A DNA stretch of 64,000 nucleotides, taken from positions 816,652 to 880,651 of the forward strand of contig VZTJ01005217.1 of NCBI GenBank assembly GCA_013397795.1. The letters run 5' to 3'. The translations under genes were made by a program, and so were the position numbers. The stretch's first letter is position 1, and every line of letters begins with the position of its first letter. The notes beneath the pieces are model-generated. The model saw only the letters and a list, made by a program, of their open reading frames with translations, was not told the origin of the DNA and did no database searches. This stretch comes from Orthonyx spaldingii. Taxonomy: Eukaryota; Chordata; Aves; Passeriformes; Orthonychidae. This document shows positions 13,401 to 23,049 of this stretch, piece after piece.

Positions 13401-15393
13401 GCTTAATGTAAACTCCCTCCAAGAGCTCACTGCTTACCTGCTGCTGAAATCAGATGGTGATTACATTGAAGAGGAAGAGAAGGTCCATGTAATTGGAACA
13501 AAACTGAAACAGCTGATTGAACAAGTCTCTCATGACTTAAGAAGAATACAAGGGAATCTGGTGAGTTGGAATTTAAATACTTGTTTGTGGATCTTCCTTA
13601 CTGAAAAGAAATAGCATATTAATAGTGAAGGTATTTTATTAAAAAACCGACTTAAAACTTAAGTACTTCCACCTTCATAAGCTGAAAAAAGAACAGTTCT
13701 GGCTGTAGGAAAGACACCAGCACCACCAGGCTGGTACAGTATTGTAACACAGATGTTGTGCTGCCTCTGTCCTCGAGGGGTTTGAAGAGCAGAGAGGATA
13801 AAGCTCTGAGTAAGGCTTTTGGTCAGGTCCCATAGCTGGCCTTGCTTTGAGCAGGAGGTTGGACCAGATGAACTTCCTGAAGTCCCTTCCAACCCGAATT
13901 TCTGTGATCCAAAGCAGGTATCAGGCTAGGAGTGTGTAATGAACACTTAGGAGTTGTAGTTCATAGCAGTGGGTTGCTTACCCTGAGGCCTGTCAGATGG
14001 AGAGATTTTTAAGTTCATACCTGTGTGCACCCATTTCATTGTAATTCCTTCACACTGGGCACTGCAAAACCTTTCTTTATTCTGGGGAACTGGTTATGCT
14101 TATGTAAAGGGGCAGTGGGCTGTGCACCTACAGAGGCAGTGAAAGGGTGTTCTTTGCACTGAATTTATTGTCAGCTTTGAATGTGCATTTTAAAGAGGAA
14201 GCTGTTGTTATTTTTTAGGATACCAAAACATTCCTGCTAGTTCCAGATAACTTGGACTCAGGAGTCTATAATCCAGAAGAAGAGAAATCCAGCCCTGCTG
14301 TGAAGAAGGCAAGTATTTTTTTCTAATATTTCGCTATCACCATGTAGTATGTTTTGACATATTTAGTGTAGAAGTTCCTCAAATGTAATAATTTTACTTT
14401 TTAGGTCTGTGTACCTTATTACAGCATTTACAATCAGACCTTAAAGCCTACAGCTGTCTTTTCTGAGAAAGAGAAATCCCTTGTACTTTCTGAAACCTGG
14501 ATACTAAAAGCTATTTCTCTCAACAGATGGCCCTCAGGAGAACTGCTGATGGCAGAAATGGCAGCAGCACAAGGTAATATTTTATATTTGCCTGATGTCT
14601 TGAAAAATAGTGGATATGGCAGAGATGAGCTGTGTGCCAGCAGAAACCTGAGCAGCTGTTCCTTGCAGGTTGAAACATAGGTGGAGTTGATTTCTGCCTA
14701 CCTGTAGTGTCCCCTCTGCCTACCAGCTCTGGGCTGCTCCACGGGGAATGGTTTCCTTTAGCACTCCTGTTCCAGGAGTTCTGCAGTGGTATGCAGCTGT
14801 GGCTTCAGAAAATATTTTTTGTGCCAAATGGGGGATATTTGTGGTTTAAGTCCTCCTTTAATTCCACCAGCATGCTTGGAAAAAGAAACTTGCAGCTGAG
14901 AGCCACTTAGTACAAACAGACCATGGAGGACAAAGGGAGAACTTAACCCCCAGTCCATTGGGGCCTGTTCAAAAGGCAGATCTCAGTAGTGCCAGGGCAG
15001 AGAAGAACCTCATCCGTGTGAATGATGTCTTTCCTTTGTGCTTCAGCACCTGTTTGGAATGGTCTGTTTGCCTCCTGGGGAAAGTCCAGTTTGCATCTGA
15101 AAACAGGGTAAAACCGACTTGTTTAACTCAAACCCTGAAGTGCCCGTTGTTTGTTTCTCCTTTTCAGGAGCGAAAGCCATCCACGAGCTGTGCAGGCAAA
15201 CCCTGGGTCTCCCTCTTTCTTCTACCGAGTGTTACGAGCAGCTTTGCCTCTCCAGCTGTTCTTCCTGCTGCTTTTGCTCCTGGCCTGCATGATCCCCTCC
15301 TCTGAGGAAGACTACAGCTGCACCCAGGCCAACAACTTTGCCCGCTCCTTCTACCCCATGCTGCGCTACACCAACGGGCCCCCCCCGACCTAG
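1214..15393 (+). CDS. SYNE2: SYNE2 (nesprin-2), C-terminal 16 coding exons, 5' part outside window
   Basis: Nesprin-2 is a giant outer nuclear membrane protein of the LINC complex: spectrin repeats reach into the cytoplasm and the KASH tail binds SUN proteins in the perinuclear space. Joined exons: 1214-1401, 1529-1679, 2122-2304, 3590-3727, 4625-4819, 5663-5945, 6303-6371, 7166-7302, 8117-8270, 9876-10087, 12206-12406, 12758-12886, 13372-13560, 14219-14308, 14527-14573, 15168-15393. Total 2592 nt = 863 residues plus TAG, and every junction phase matches. Window-local residues 1-285 are spectrin-type helices, 286-500 a mostly disordered acidic/Ser-rich linker, 500-743 spectrin-type helices again, 744-803 a juxtamembrane linker and 804-863 the KASH domain. 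The human protein is about 6,900 residues, so this is roughly the last eighth. The paralogue SYNE1 is the only serious alternative; synteny with ESR2 decides for SYNE2. The 5' end and start codon lie left of the window. Confidence 0.95.
1529..1679 (+). CDS. SYNE2: SYNE2 exon (window exon 2), spectrin repeat
   Basis: Acceptor tctctcag and donor GTGAAT give 151 nt. It restores phase 0 at its 3' end. Peptide IEETWRLWQRFLDDYSRFED continues into WLKASE; the W-x-x-W helix and the 'FEDWL' pattern are spectrin-repeat hallmarks. Confidence 0.93.
2122..2304 (+). CDS. SYNE2: SYNE2 exon (window exon 3), spectrin repeat, CpG-rich
   Basis: Acceptor cctcgcag and donor GTGATG give 183 nt (61 codons, phase 0-0). 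Peptide begins AFQRQIHERLTQLELINKQY and includes HEGNQRWDNLQKRV, a classic spectrin helix. The exon is visibly richer in G+C and CpG at third positions than its neighbours. Confidence 0.93.
3590..3727 (+). CDS. SYNE2: SYNE2 exon (window exon 4), spectrin repeat
   Basis: Acceptor tccatccag and donor GTACGT give 138 nt (46 codons, phase 0-0). Peptide starts HFTNRRDEFEGTRESILVWL and continues TEMDLQLTNVEHFS, the first helix of another spectrin repeat. Confidence 0.93.
4625..4819 (+). CDS. SYNE2: SYNE2 exon (window exon 5), spectrin repeat
   Basis: Acceptor caaatag and donor GTAAGA give 195 nt (65 codons, phase 0-0). Peptide starts GFQQEITLNANKIDQLIVFG and includes EELHRYCQEVFGRVARFHQR, the closing helices of a spectrin repeat. 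The structured segment ends here and the linker begins in the next exon. Confidence 0.93.
5663..5945 (+). CDS. SYNE2: SYNE2 exon (window exon 6), acidic disordered linker
   Basis: Acceptor atttgtag and donor GTGAGA give 283 nt, phase 0 to 1. The peptide is strongly acidic and polar (GLDDEKDNSENETDQEDSRE at its start) and carries SVDSIPLEWDHTGDVGGSSS followed by HEDDEEATYYSALS. From memory, the PLEWDHTGDVGG stretch is conserved among nesprins. No spectrin heptads are visible, so this is a flexible spacer between repeat blocks. Confidence 0.92.
6303..6371 (+). CDS. SYNE2: SYNE2 exon (window exon 7), 23-residue cassette (DV23-like)
   Basis: A 69-nt exon, acceptor ttttttcag and donor GTAGGC, phase 1-1, so it can be skipped without changing frame. 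It encodes 23 residues beginning DVEITENPEAYLKMTTK and ending KASS. Size and sequence match the 23-residue 'DV23' cassette reported as alternatively spliced in nesprin genes. The family match is from memory; the symmetric phase is seen directly. Confidence 0.9.
7166..7302 (+). CDS. SYNE2: SYNE2 exon (window exon 8), linker
   Basis: Acceptor gtttcag and donor GTGAGT give 137 nt, phase 1 to 0. Peptide starts GKSVPEAHPWHSPGSPVCRK and ends TPYKPDY. It is Pro/Ser-rich with no helical heptads and belongs to the inter-repeat linker. Confidence 0.9.
8117..8270 (+). CDS. SYNE2: SYNE2 exon (window exon 9), Ser-rich linker
   Basis: Acceptor cctgcag and donor GTACAG give 154 nt, phase 0 to 1. Peptide starts GSPTKMSFQAKQLSSASSSS and continues SKEKIPSASMSDEEPQDDQE. 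A short AGC-type triplet run (about 8166-8179) encodes the serine stretch, which may vary in length between individuals. Confidence 0.9.
9037..9478 (-). mobile_element. CR1 LINE fragment (3' end, ORF2 C-terminal tail)
   Basis: On the minus strand it encodes a recognisable CR1 ORF2 tail, including GFKLKEGRFRLDIRKKFLT and [18 protein letters not shown]. It ends with the TAAGGTCTCTTCCAACCC motif (9071-9054) near the CR1 3' terminus. It is truncated at 5' like nearly all CR1 copies and lies antisense to SYNE2 in its intron. A 205-codon open frame (9074-9691) runs through it, but the element lacks the reverse transcriptase core. Confidence 0.9.
9876..10087 (+). CDS. SYNE2: SYNE2 exon (window exon 10), spectrin repeat
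   Basis: Acceptor atttgcag and donor GTAAGT give 212 nt, phase 1 to 0. Peptide starts GIIDRWELIQAQDLRNKLRM and includes QQWQQLDSDLSDISAWLDKT, a textbook spectrin helix B-to-A transition. It opens the membrane-proximal repeat block. Confidence 0.94.
12206..12406 (+). CDS. SYNE2: SYNE2 exon (window exon 11), spectrin repeat
   Basis: Acceptor tctaccag and donor GTGCAT give 201 nt (67 codons, phase 0-0). Peptide starts DILKAFDNYKAVLLSANLSS and includes LQNRLHKVNLHWEKATRALD, the helix-C pattern of a spectrin repeat. Confidence 0.94.
12758..12886 (+). CDS. SYNE2: SYNE2 exon (window exon 12), spectrin repeat
   Basis: Acceptor tttctttag and donor GTAAGT give 129 nt (43 codons, phase 0-0). Peptide starts DFHDQSQKLILWLASAESRR, helix A of the last repeat, followed by a loop with DPNADPNTILEC. 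Confidence 0.94.
13372..13560 (+). CDS. SYNE2: SYNE2 exon (window exon 13), last spectrin repeat
   Basis: Acceptor gttctaag and donor GTGAGT give 189 nt (63 codons, phase 0-0). Peptide starts QLEKELLEQQLNVNSLQELT and ends ISHDL-type helix EQVSHDLRRIQGNL, closing the final spectrin-like bundle before the juxtamembrane linker. Confidence 0.94.
13800..13910 (+). mobile_element. Short CR1 3' end
   Basis: Contains ggaggttggaccagatgaac followed by gtcccttccaacc and a tctgtgatcc end, the usual 3' terminus of a CR1 subfamily. The left boundary is uncertain and could extend to about 13690. It is sense to SYNE2, in the intron before window exon 14. Confidence 0.65.
14219..14308 (+). CDS. SYNE2: SYNE2 exon (window exon 14), juxtamembrane linker with GC donor
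   Basis: Acceptor ttttttag; 90 nt, phase 0-0. Peptide starts DTKTFLLVPDNLDSGVYNPE and ends SSPAVKK. The donor reads AAG|GCAAGT, a GC-type 5' splice site. The nearest GT (14313-14314) would add four bases and throw the KASH exon out of frame, so the GC site is the one supported by the reading frame. Confidence 0.88.
14527..14573 (+). CDS. SYNE2: SYNE2 exon (window exon 15), 47-nt juxtamembrane exon
   Basis: Acceptor ctcaacag and donor GTAATA give 47 nt, phase 0 to 2. Peptide MALRRTADGRNGSST is basic and polar and completes an Arg codon with the final exon. It is short and far from any initiator context, so its ATG is an internal methionine. Confidence 0.88.
15168..15393 (+). CDS. SYNE2: SYNE2 terminal coding exon, KASH domain
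   Basis: Acceptor ccttttcag; 226 nt ending at TAG 15391-15393. Window residues 804-863 form the KASH domain. A cytoplasmic stub (PSFFYRVLRAALP) leads into a Leu/Phe-rich membrane span at about 813-832. The luminal tail then carries Cys840, 23 residues before the C-terminal residue and at the position known in the family to disulfide-bond with SUN proteins, and terminates in GPPPT, the SUN-groove motif. Everything needed for SUN binding is intact. Confidence 0.97.
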
Positions 15394-16284
15394 GGCACGC
15401 TGCAGTCACACCAAAACCCTCTTGGGTGGTGCTTTGTTCTCCCGTGCTGCTCCAGCATCGGCCAAGCAGCGAATTTCACATCTCAAAATGTATATCTTGA
15501 CAAAATGTCAGCGTTTTTTTGTACGGAAAACAAAACTTTTTCTATAGATTTTTTTTTTTTTTACACTGTAAGCAGCACACTTTATACTTTGATGCAATAG
15601 ATACACTATTTTATAGGGGCAGTGCTCTTAAGCTTGCAAGGTGTTTGGATACTGAGTTCTTAGATGCAGAAACGACATCACAGTAATCTTAAACATAGCA
15701 GTCTGTCTTGGGTTAGCATGACAAACAAGCAGGTGAAGAGGGACTTCATTTAACATGGTTTCTGCACACACTTCACGTTACTTGTATCTTTTGGTACTGT
15801 AGTCACTTGATGGAAACAAAAAGAATTACATATTTTTGAATCTTTGTTATTGTATTTTATTCATCTAACACGTTCAGTATCATGATGCACATTTGTTTTG
15901 TTTGACATAAAGTGTTCTAGTGGTTAGGACTGCTGTGTTGTCTTTTTATACCACCTTTGAAATAAGCAATTGCTGCATTGCATGGAAATGGTTTATAAGG
16001 CACATATTTTCTAGATGAACATGATTATGTAGACGATCCCTGATGTATACAAATAGTGCAATGACTTTTTTAATGAAAGATTTTTTTTTTTTCAGTTTTT
16101 AACCTGCTGAATAGTGTACAGTACCTTGGGGGAGAATTGTGCATTTTTTATAAGCTTTGTTTTTAAAATGAAACTGGCGCTTGGGCAGTGGCTGGAGAAA
16201 CACTGTGTACAGTCAGCATGGCCACTGCCCCTCGGTTGTACAGTTTGAGTACTGTCATTAAAATTTTTCCAATGTCTGCAGGAC
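15394..16284 (+). other. SYNE2: SYNE2 3'UTR
   Basis: About 0.89 kb from the stop codon to the inferred cleavage site. It is AT-rich with several T runs (for example 15549-15562, 16080-16092). No repeat element is recognised. The 3' boundary is inferred from the poly(A) signal at 16257 and its G/T-rich downstream stretch. Confidence 0.75.
16257..16262 (+). terminator. SYNE2: SYNE2 poly(A) signal ATTAAA
   Basis: ATTAAA followed by a G/T-rich element (about 16281-16305, containing gtgggtgtgtctag). This is the expected layout for cleavage near 16280. It is the common ATTAAA variant, and no better AATAAA was seen between the stop codon and here. Confidence 0.65.
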
Positions 16285-17779
16285 TGTGGGTGTGTCTAGT
16301 GGGGGGAACCAGCTTTATGTTCCAGCAGTGCTGTCCCTTCCACTCCTGGAAGAGTCACTTTGCCTGCTAAGAGAGTGGTGCTGGAAGAAGCTCAGCCACT
16401 CCCTTGCTTGTCAGAGCAAGAGATCACAAATCCAGCAGTGGCACAGATCCTTTCTTTGCAACTGATTTCCTGGAGGAGGAATACAAAGTTAAACCATTTA
16501 CTGCTTATTACTAGTTTGAAACGCTGAGCTCTTTCCCACCCTGGAACTGACTTTCTATAGTGGGAGTGTTGGAGTGGAGAAATGCACGTGGAGGAGAGCT
16601 CAGTGCAGTAGTAAGGGCTTTGGTCAAACACTTTTTGTGTGTTGCAGGGAAAATCACCCAGGAATTGGCCACTTTCTGTAGTGCTTACCCATAGAAAAGA
16701 AGGTCTCTGATCAGCCTGTGAGAGTTCTCCCACCCTTTCTGCACTTGTCAGCACCGGTGGTTGCTGATTGCCCATCTCCTGGCAGGAGGCTTTACCAAGC
16801 AAACTGCTTTGTCCTGATGTTGAGAGAATTGGCCAAACCAACAGCCTTTTCCCAGCCATAGTGGTGGCAAACCCACTTTGGGGTATTTCCAGGATGTTAA
16901 ACTAAACTCAAGCTGTGCTGAGGTGCCAGGCTTGTGCTCCAGCACCAGCAGCTCTCACACTGGTGCTGTATCCAGGGATGGATCCTCCCCCCCCCTCGCT
17001 TCACGCAAGCACACACACTGTCCTCTCTCCCTCTGCCATCATTATTTGATATTTTCAAAGCAATTACTGTAAGATAGAGTTCATTTAAGTTTCTTACTCT
17101 GTAGAAGTGAGCCAACTCCAACCATTATTTCATTGCCAGGTTGTCACAAATGCCCATGCAGACCTTTGTGCCAAGAAGTAATAGTCAGTTGCTGATGTGA
17201 TATTCAGTTCTTCTTCCATTAAAGAACCTGTGCAGGGGAAAAAAATTGAACAGTGTTAAAAGGTCTAAGGAAAATTTCATAGCCTACAATTTCCTTTCAT
17301 TATGAACAGTTATATCAAATTGTTGAGCTGATGTAATAGATAAAAAGAGGAGCTTTCAAGAAATTATCTCAAAATGTCACCAAAAAAAAAGTCTGGGAAA
17401 TAGCTTAAATCCTTTTTCCTCCAAACCTGTTTTAAATAGTTTTATTTCCAGTTGATTATAATCCCTGCTCTGTAGGCTGACACTGAAGTCTGCCTTAAAC
17501 AAGTAATTTTATATCCCCACCAATTTCTTTGTGTCATCATCTCGCTCAAGACTGGGTTGTTAGTGGGCAAGGAAGGGGGAAAAAAGTATTTAAAAGAGAG
17601 GGCAGATGCAGTAGTGAGAGCAAGCACAACCCCACTGTGGTTGTGCACGTGCATTGTAGGAATCAAACCAAGCCAAAACTAGTTTTGACTTGAAGTCTTT
17701 TTTTCTGGCAATGAGATTAAGCCTCTTGTCTGTTTTCAGCTATACCTACCTCCCCTCCAGCATGGTCAACAGCAATGAG

Positions 17780-18076
17780 AAGGTTCCAGGGAGACCTAAG
17801 AGCAACTTCTGGTACCTAAAGGGAACCTAAAGGGGACTAGAGAGCTGGAGATGAGCTTTCTACAAGGGGATGTAGTGGGAAGACAAAGGGTGGTGGCTCT
17901 GAACTGACGAAGGGCAGGTTTTAGATTAGATGTTAGGAAGAAATTCTCTGCTATGAGGGTGGTGAGGTGCTGGAATGAGTTGTCCAGAGAAGCTGTGGCT
18001 GCCACATCCCTGGAAGTGCTCACAGGCAGGTTTGGATGGGGCTTGGAGCAACCTGGTGTGGTGGAAGGTGTCCCTC
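17780..18076 (+). mobile_element. CR1 LINE fragment lacking its 3' end
   Basis: Degenerate ORF2 tail with a frame reading RVVRCWNELSREAVAATSLE, preceded by LDVRKKF-like sequence. It stops after the gtggaaggtgtccctcag segment, so the usual 3' terminal motif is missing. Lies between SYNE2 and ESR2. Confidence 0.85.
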
Positions 18077-19199
18077 AGACACTGAGCACACACATTCCAT
18101 GCTCGAGGGACCAGGCTGAGCTCAGCTACAGGAGAGAAACAAACAAAAAGCCATCTATTTACATTTCATGATGCCTCTTTAGTCAGCTGCAATCCACAAC
18201 TGAATGAAACACAACACCAGATAAATACCATCAGTTCACAGAACTAAAGACAACTGGGAGAAAGGGAGGGGCTGGGGTGTTGTGGGGTGGTTTTCACATT
18301 AGCATAACATACATAAAGTGCTTTAAAAGGCATCACTTTCAGTCAGGAACCCATTTCCATTACAAACTCACAGAGTGAAATGTTGAAACTAAAATGACAG
18401 GACTCAGAGCAGAAAATTTTGTGGAAAACGAGCGTAGGAGATGTGCAGTAAGCACTGGTAATGGCTATGCCAGCTCCTGTGTGACACTGTGATGAGTGAA
18501 GAAGGTTTTGTCTGTTGAGGCAGTAACAGCAGATGTTGGCATTTTCACAGTGTGGCAATCTCATTTTCTTCGTGCACTTAAAATCGAAATCGCTGACGCA
18601 CAACAATGCATGAGGAGTGTAGGTGACTCTTCAACGTAAAGATGGAGTTAAATAATACACAGATCATAAATAAAATGGAGCCTTAGCTATGAAAGTGTGC
18701 CATTTAATGCACCACACTTCACTTTAGTGGTAAAATACTGTGAAAAATTAATGTAAATAGTACTTACCTTCCATACTTCAGCAATCCACTTTTCATACTC
18801 CCTTTTGCAACTCTCTCTTTAGAATTGATGTAGGCACTGGGTCAGCACAACAGATGACCCCATCTTAACTGTTTTGCTGACTCATTACCTCACAGGACCT
18901 AAGGAATGTCAAACCATTTTTCCTGAGATGGATGGTGATGATAGCAGAGGTGTTTCCATGGCTGCCAGCTCCCGACTGTGAAAGGATGGCCTGGGATAAA
19001 CTTAGAGGAAACTGAAAAGTTACATTCACATTCCAACAGTACGGAAATTATAGGGTAAAATGCAGTTGCTGGCTGGAATGTGGTTGGAATGTTCAAAACT
19101 ATTCCACAATGAGTCCCCACACCCACAATCTGCAGCCATAGCACCTGCTAAGGTGGAGTGGAGACACCTGGCCAGGCTCTGTAGAAATCCTTGCAGGGA

Positions 19200-19490
19200 A
19201 GGGAGCTCTCCAGGGAGACTTCAAGCAGCTTCCAGTACCTGAAGGGGCTGCAACAGAGCTGGAGAGGGACTTCTGACAAGGGCATGGAGTAACAGGACAC
19301 TGTGAGGGTGTTGAGACACTGAAATAGGTCACCCAAAGAAGTTGTGGATGCTCCTTTCCTGGAAATTTTCCAGGCCAGGTTGGATGGAGCTCAGAGCAAC
19401 CTGGTCTGGTGGGAGGTGTCCCTGCCCATGGCAGGGGAGATGATCTTTAAGGTCCCTTCGAACACAAACCATTCCATGACTCTTATGATA
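19200..19490 (+). mobile_element. CR1 LINE fragment with 3' end
   Basis: Runs from ctccagggagacttcaagca through ctggtctggtgggaggtgtc to the 3' motif taaggtcccttcgaacac and a decayed attccatgactctt terminal repeat. Several indels disrupt the ORF2 tail. Same orientation as the copy at 17780. Confidence 0.88.
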
Positions 19491-22400
19491 AAAGTCCAAA
19501 CATGACAAAAATTCTTACCTCAGAAGAGGATGGTCACTGGTGGCAGCACAAATAGGATCAATAGGCAGCTTTCTGGGGCTCACTGTATTTTTAGGCTCAG
19601 CTAAACCACTGTAATGATACAAATAAGTATCTTTCATACTCCCCAGGTCATCAAGAGTAAAATAAAAAATTCCAGCACTTAAAAGGATGCTCTTCTTTCA
19701 CCACAATGATCCCTATATAAATCTATCATTCAGTCAGCAAGGAATTAACATAATATGACTATGGAAATATGCATATTTATTTTTTTAAAGAATCTTCAAG
19801 TGCTACATGCCTTAGTTTCTATTTTTTAGGAGCACTAATCCTGTTGGGCACTATCTCAAGGGAGAATGTTTCAACACATCTACATATCTTTCCCACACAC
19901 TCTCCTCTCTGACTGGAAACATGACAGCACTAGAAATGGGTAATTTGAAGGAAGACAGAGGTGTGGAAAAGGTCTCACATTCCTGCAGACAAAGCATTTC
20001 ACCTGTCTGAAACCACATTTCTTTAAAAAAATAGAAAGAAAACGAGCCAAGGTTGTTTTACCATCTGGTTCCAGTTCCAGACTCGAGAGAGGAAGCTCAG
20101 CATGTTTTCCTAATGTGTACTGTTACGAAGTTTGGCCTTCCTTCCTTTTTACATTCCCTTTTTTTTTTTTAATCCCATGGCATCTGTCCCTCTCACCTGA
20201 GCCAGGTTTGCTCACCTCTGTGAACTGCAGCGTGATTTCACCTCTGCCAGCTCCCAGCAGAAGCTGAGTTACAGCCAAGCAGTGAAGGAAAGTGATAAAA
20301 CAGCCCCTCCTCAGAGCCCCTGCAGCTCCTGAGGTCTCCACTTGTTCACACTGAGACTGGAAAAGCCCCCGGTATCCAAATGGAAGCGCAGTGTGGCAGC
20401 TCTGCTCAGAGCTGGCAGGGACAGGGATGTGCTCCACACCAGGAATGCAGCATCTGAGAGAGTCTGGGGGATCCAGACCCAAGACAAACCCAACATCTCT
20501 CTCAGGAGACCCCGGCACCATTGTTCAGTCACTGCCACACACCTCCCTGTGCTGCTGGAGATGAGCAGCTTCTCCTTCTCCCAATATGAATGCAGCTACA
20601 TGAATCCAGACTCCACAGCTGTTGATTTTCGCCCATTTTAAAACACTGTCAGTAACTTTTAATAAAATTATGTTCAACAAGACAAAAAGTAGGTTAAAAT
20701 CACATCATTTTCCTATTTGCACTGTGCTAATAACAACATATATGAACAATACCACATGGCACAAAACTGCAGCATCACCCTTTTACAGAGTCAATCCACA
20801 GCAAATTTCCATTTAGAAGGTAATTTCATGATTTATACCCAGTCTTTCCCATTTTCTCTTCAAAAGGTTTGTTCCAAGATTCCAAGTACATAAATTCAGC
20901 ACTTTTAAAGCAAAACAAACAATTCACTTAAACATTTCTTTGAAAAACTGTATTAAACCAAAAGATTACACAGGATAAGGAAAATCAGAGAAAGAACAAT
21001 ACAACAGGCAATGAGGCCAGAACACGATCAAGCCAAGAAATACTGAGACGGGTTTGTTTCACAGCAAAACATCTCTCAAATGAAAGTACCAATAAATTCC
21101 AGACTGTACTCACATTTTTTTCCTTTTTTTCTTTGTAAATATTACACTTCTTGAGAAGGACACCTCTATATTACAGTTTCTTAAAAACAATAAAAAGGCA
21201 GAGAGTAAAAATTTAGATCAGCAGCAGCATCTGGTATAGTACAAGATCAAAACAGACAATAGATTTGTGTAACTCACTGAAAACTCTTTATGCACCTCCT
21301 ATAAAAAATACTGTCCTTGGCTTTAAAAAACCACCAAGATTAATGGTTTGACTAATATTCAAAATATGCAAATGGCATACTAATCAAAGTCCCTAATGCA
21401 AAAGACTTATTGGCTCAAAATAGACTTTTGGTGTGATCCCAATTTATTTCACCATAATGCCCGGAACATGCATGTGCTGTATTTAAATGTTTCCATTTAG
21501 AGAGACAGTTACCAGAATGAATGATGCCACCCTGCTGATCTCTATGGTCATCAGCCAGGCCATTTAATCAGGTTTTTTTTTTTTACTCAGTGCAGCTTAA
21601 ACACATGCAGAAATCAGCACAAAAAGGAAGGCTAAACCACTGCATCTTCAGTGTAATTCAAACAAGTCATCACACTTGCAAAGCGAAGTAGTGCTTTACA
21701 TTATCCCCATCTTTACATTGTCTTTACATTTACCATTATCCCCATCCTCGCTCTTTGAGGGCTCCTATAAAGATATCAAGACCACAGCACAAGGTGCCAT
21801 GCATGCTGAGAACAAGCAAGCAGCAAACCTCAGGGCAGCAGACAAAAACAGATCCCCATCCATGTTCACATCCAGTGCCTCACCCCCTGCAAGAGGTTTC
21901 TGGTGGGCAGGATGTAATTCCACACACCAGTCAAAGGGGTGGGAAGATTTTTTTTTTTTCTAGCTGGTTTCACAAGGCCTGATCAGCAGATCATATACAA
22001 ATACAAACAGTTAATATTCACAGAGCAAACTCTTGTACCTAATTATTAGAACAGATTTGACATCATTAATAAATATATAAAACAACATGTTAATCTCACA
22101 GACAAAACACATTTCAAAGGTCAGCAGTGACTGAAAAATCCAGATGATTTGGTCGTTGCTTAAAGCACTGAAGAATTATAAGCAGATAATAATGTGAGTG
22201 TTAAGAACAGACTCACAAAATACAAACTTAAGCTCAATTGAAAGTTTCTGCAGAGGCTCTGAACCGACCCTAGAAGCTATTTCAAACAACCTTCAAGTGA
22301 AGGCCCTTGCAGCCATTGCATATTTGAGAATAAGCTCCTTACACTGTATCTCGGCACTTTATCTAGATCAGCTGCATTCCCCAGGGACCAGCACACAGAG

Positions 22401-22859
22401 GTGAGCATCTGTCCCAAACGATGCTGTTCTACATTTCACACCATCACATTGTCCAGTCAGTGCTTTAAAGTCTTGCTTGGGGAGACAGAGACCAAGGTGC
22501 TCTCTCCAAGCTCTGGCACAGGCTTCTTCTGCCATCTCAAACCTGTCCCTTTACCTCTCCCTCTCAGTTCTGCCTCTGAGAGGAGAGGCAGCAGTTCCCT
22601 GTCCCGCAGTGCTGTTCTGAGGCTTGATTTCCTAAGGTGCTTTTGCAGAGTCTCAGAAAAGGCACTACAGCAGTGCAGCTGTTACAATGTCAGACACACG
22701 GACAGAGGCGAGCGCCCCACGGCCTCTCCCGAGACACCCATGTGCAAATCCGGAAGGGATGAGAACTCACACCAGGTCACACTTCTGCAGCCCCATCACA
22801 GCAGGTCTGTTTTCTCCCATAGCTTTGAAAAAGCCTCACATTTCCAGGTCTCGACACGA

Positions 22860-23049
22860 TTACTGGGGTGCCCCGTTCCTCAGGCTGTCTCCAGGCTCCA
22901 TTTGCTCCAGTGGGCCAAACTCAGGGTGTGTGGCTGGGGACTTCCTTTGCCCTCGGAGGGTGTGAGCATTCAACATCTCCAGCAGCAAGTCATACACTGG
23001 CACCACGTTCTTACACTTCATGCTCAGGAGATGCTCCATTCCCTTGTTA
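22860..23049 (-). CDS. ESR2: ESR2 last coding exon: helix 12 and F domain
   Basis: Acceptor CTGCACAG; 190 nt to TAA at 22862-22860. Peptide [20 protein letters not shown] is followed by [10 protein letters not shown], carrying ligand contact His495 and the AF-2 helix 12. The C-terminal F domain ends SLRNGAPQ. The exon continues into the 3'UTR towards lower coordinates. Confidence 0.97.

Larger units (their letters stand above)
10088..15167. other. SYNE2 introns between window exons 10 and 16
   Basis: Introns 10088-12205, 12407-12757, 12887-13371, 13561-14218, 14309-14526 and 14574-15167. A short CR1 3' end sits at about 13800-13910. The 2.1-kb intron at 10088 holds nothing that I recognise. 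Confidence 0.6.
16285..22859. other. Tail-to-tail interval between SYNE2 and ESR2, including ESR2 3'UTR
   Basis: Part adjacent to 22860 is ESR2 3'UTR, extent unresolved. Minus-strand poly(A) candidates are ATTAAA at 21568-21563 and AATAAA at 21448-21443, about 1.3-1.4 kb past the stop; neither has a clearly G/T-rich downstream element. Two CR1 fragments are listed separately. The 20120-20540 stretch is somewhat richer in G+C but not otherwise identifiable. A small repeat of cattatccccatc occurs near 21700 and 21733. No convincing gene was found. Confidence 0.6.

Noticed and set aside
14309..14314. GT at 14313-14314 as the donor of window exon 14
   Set aside because: It would make the exon 94 nt and shift the following 47-nt exon and the KASH exon out of frame. 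The GC donor at 14309 keeps the frame.
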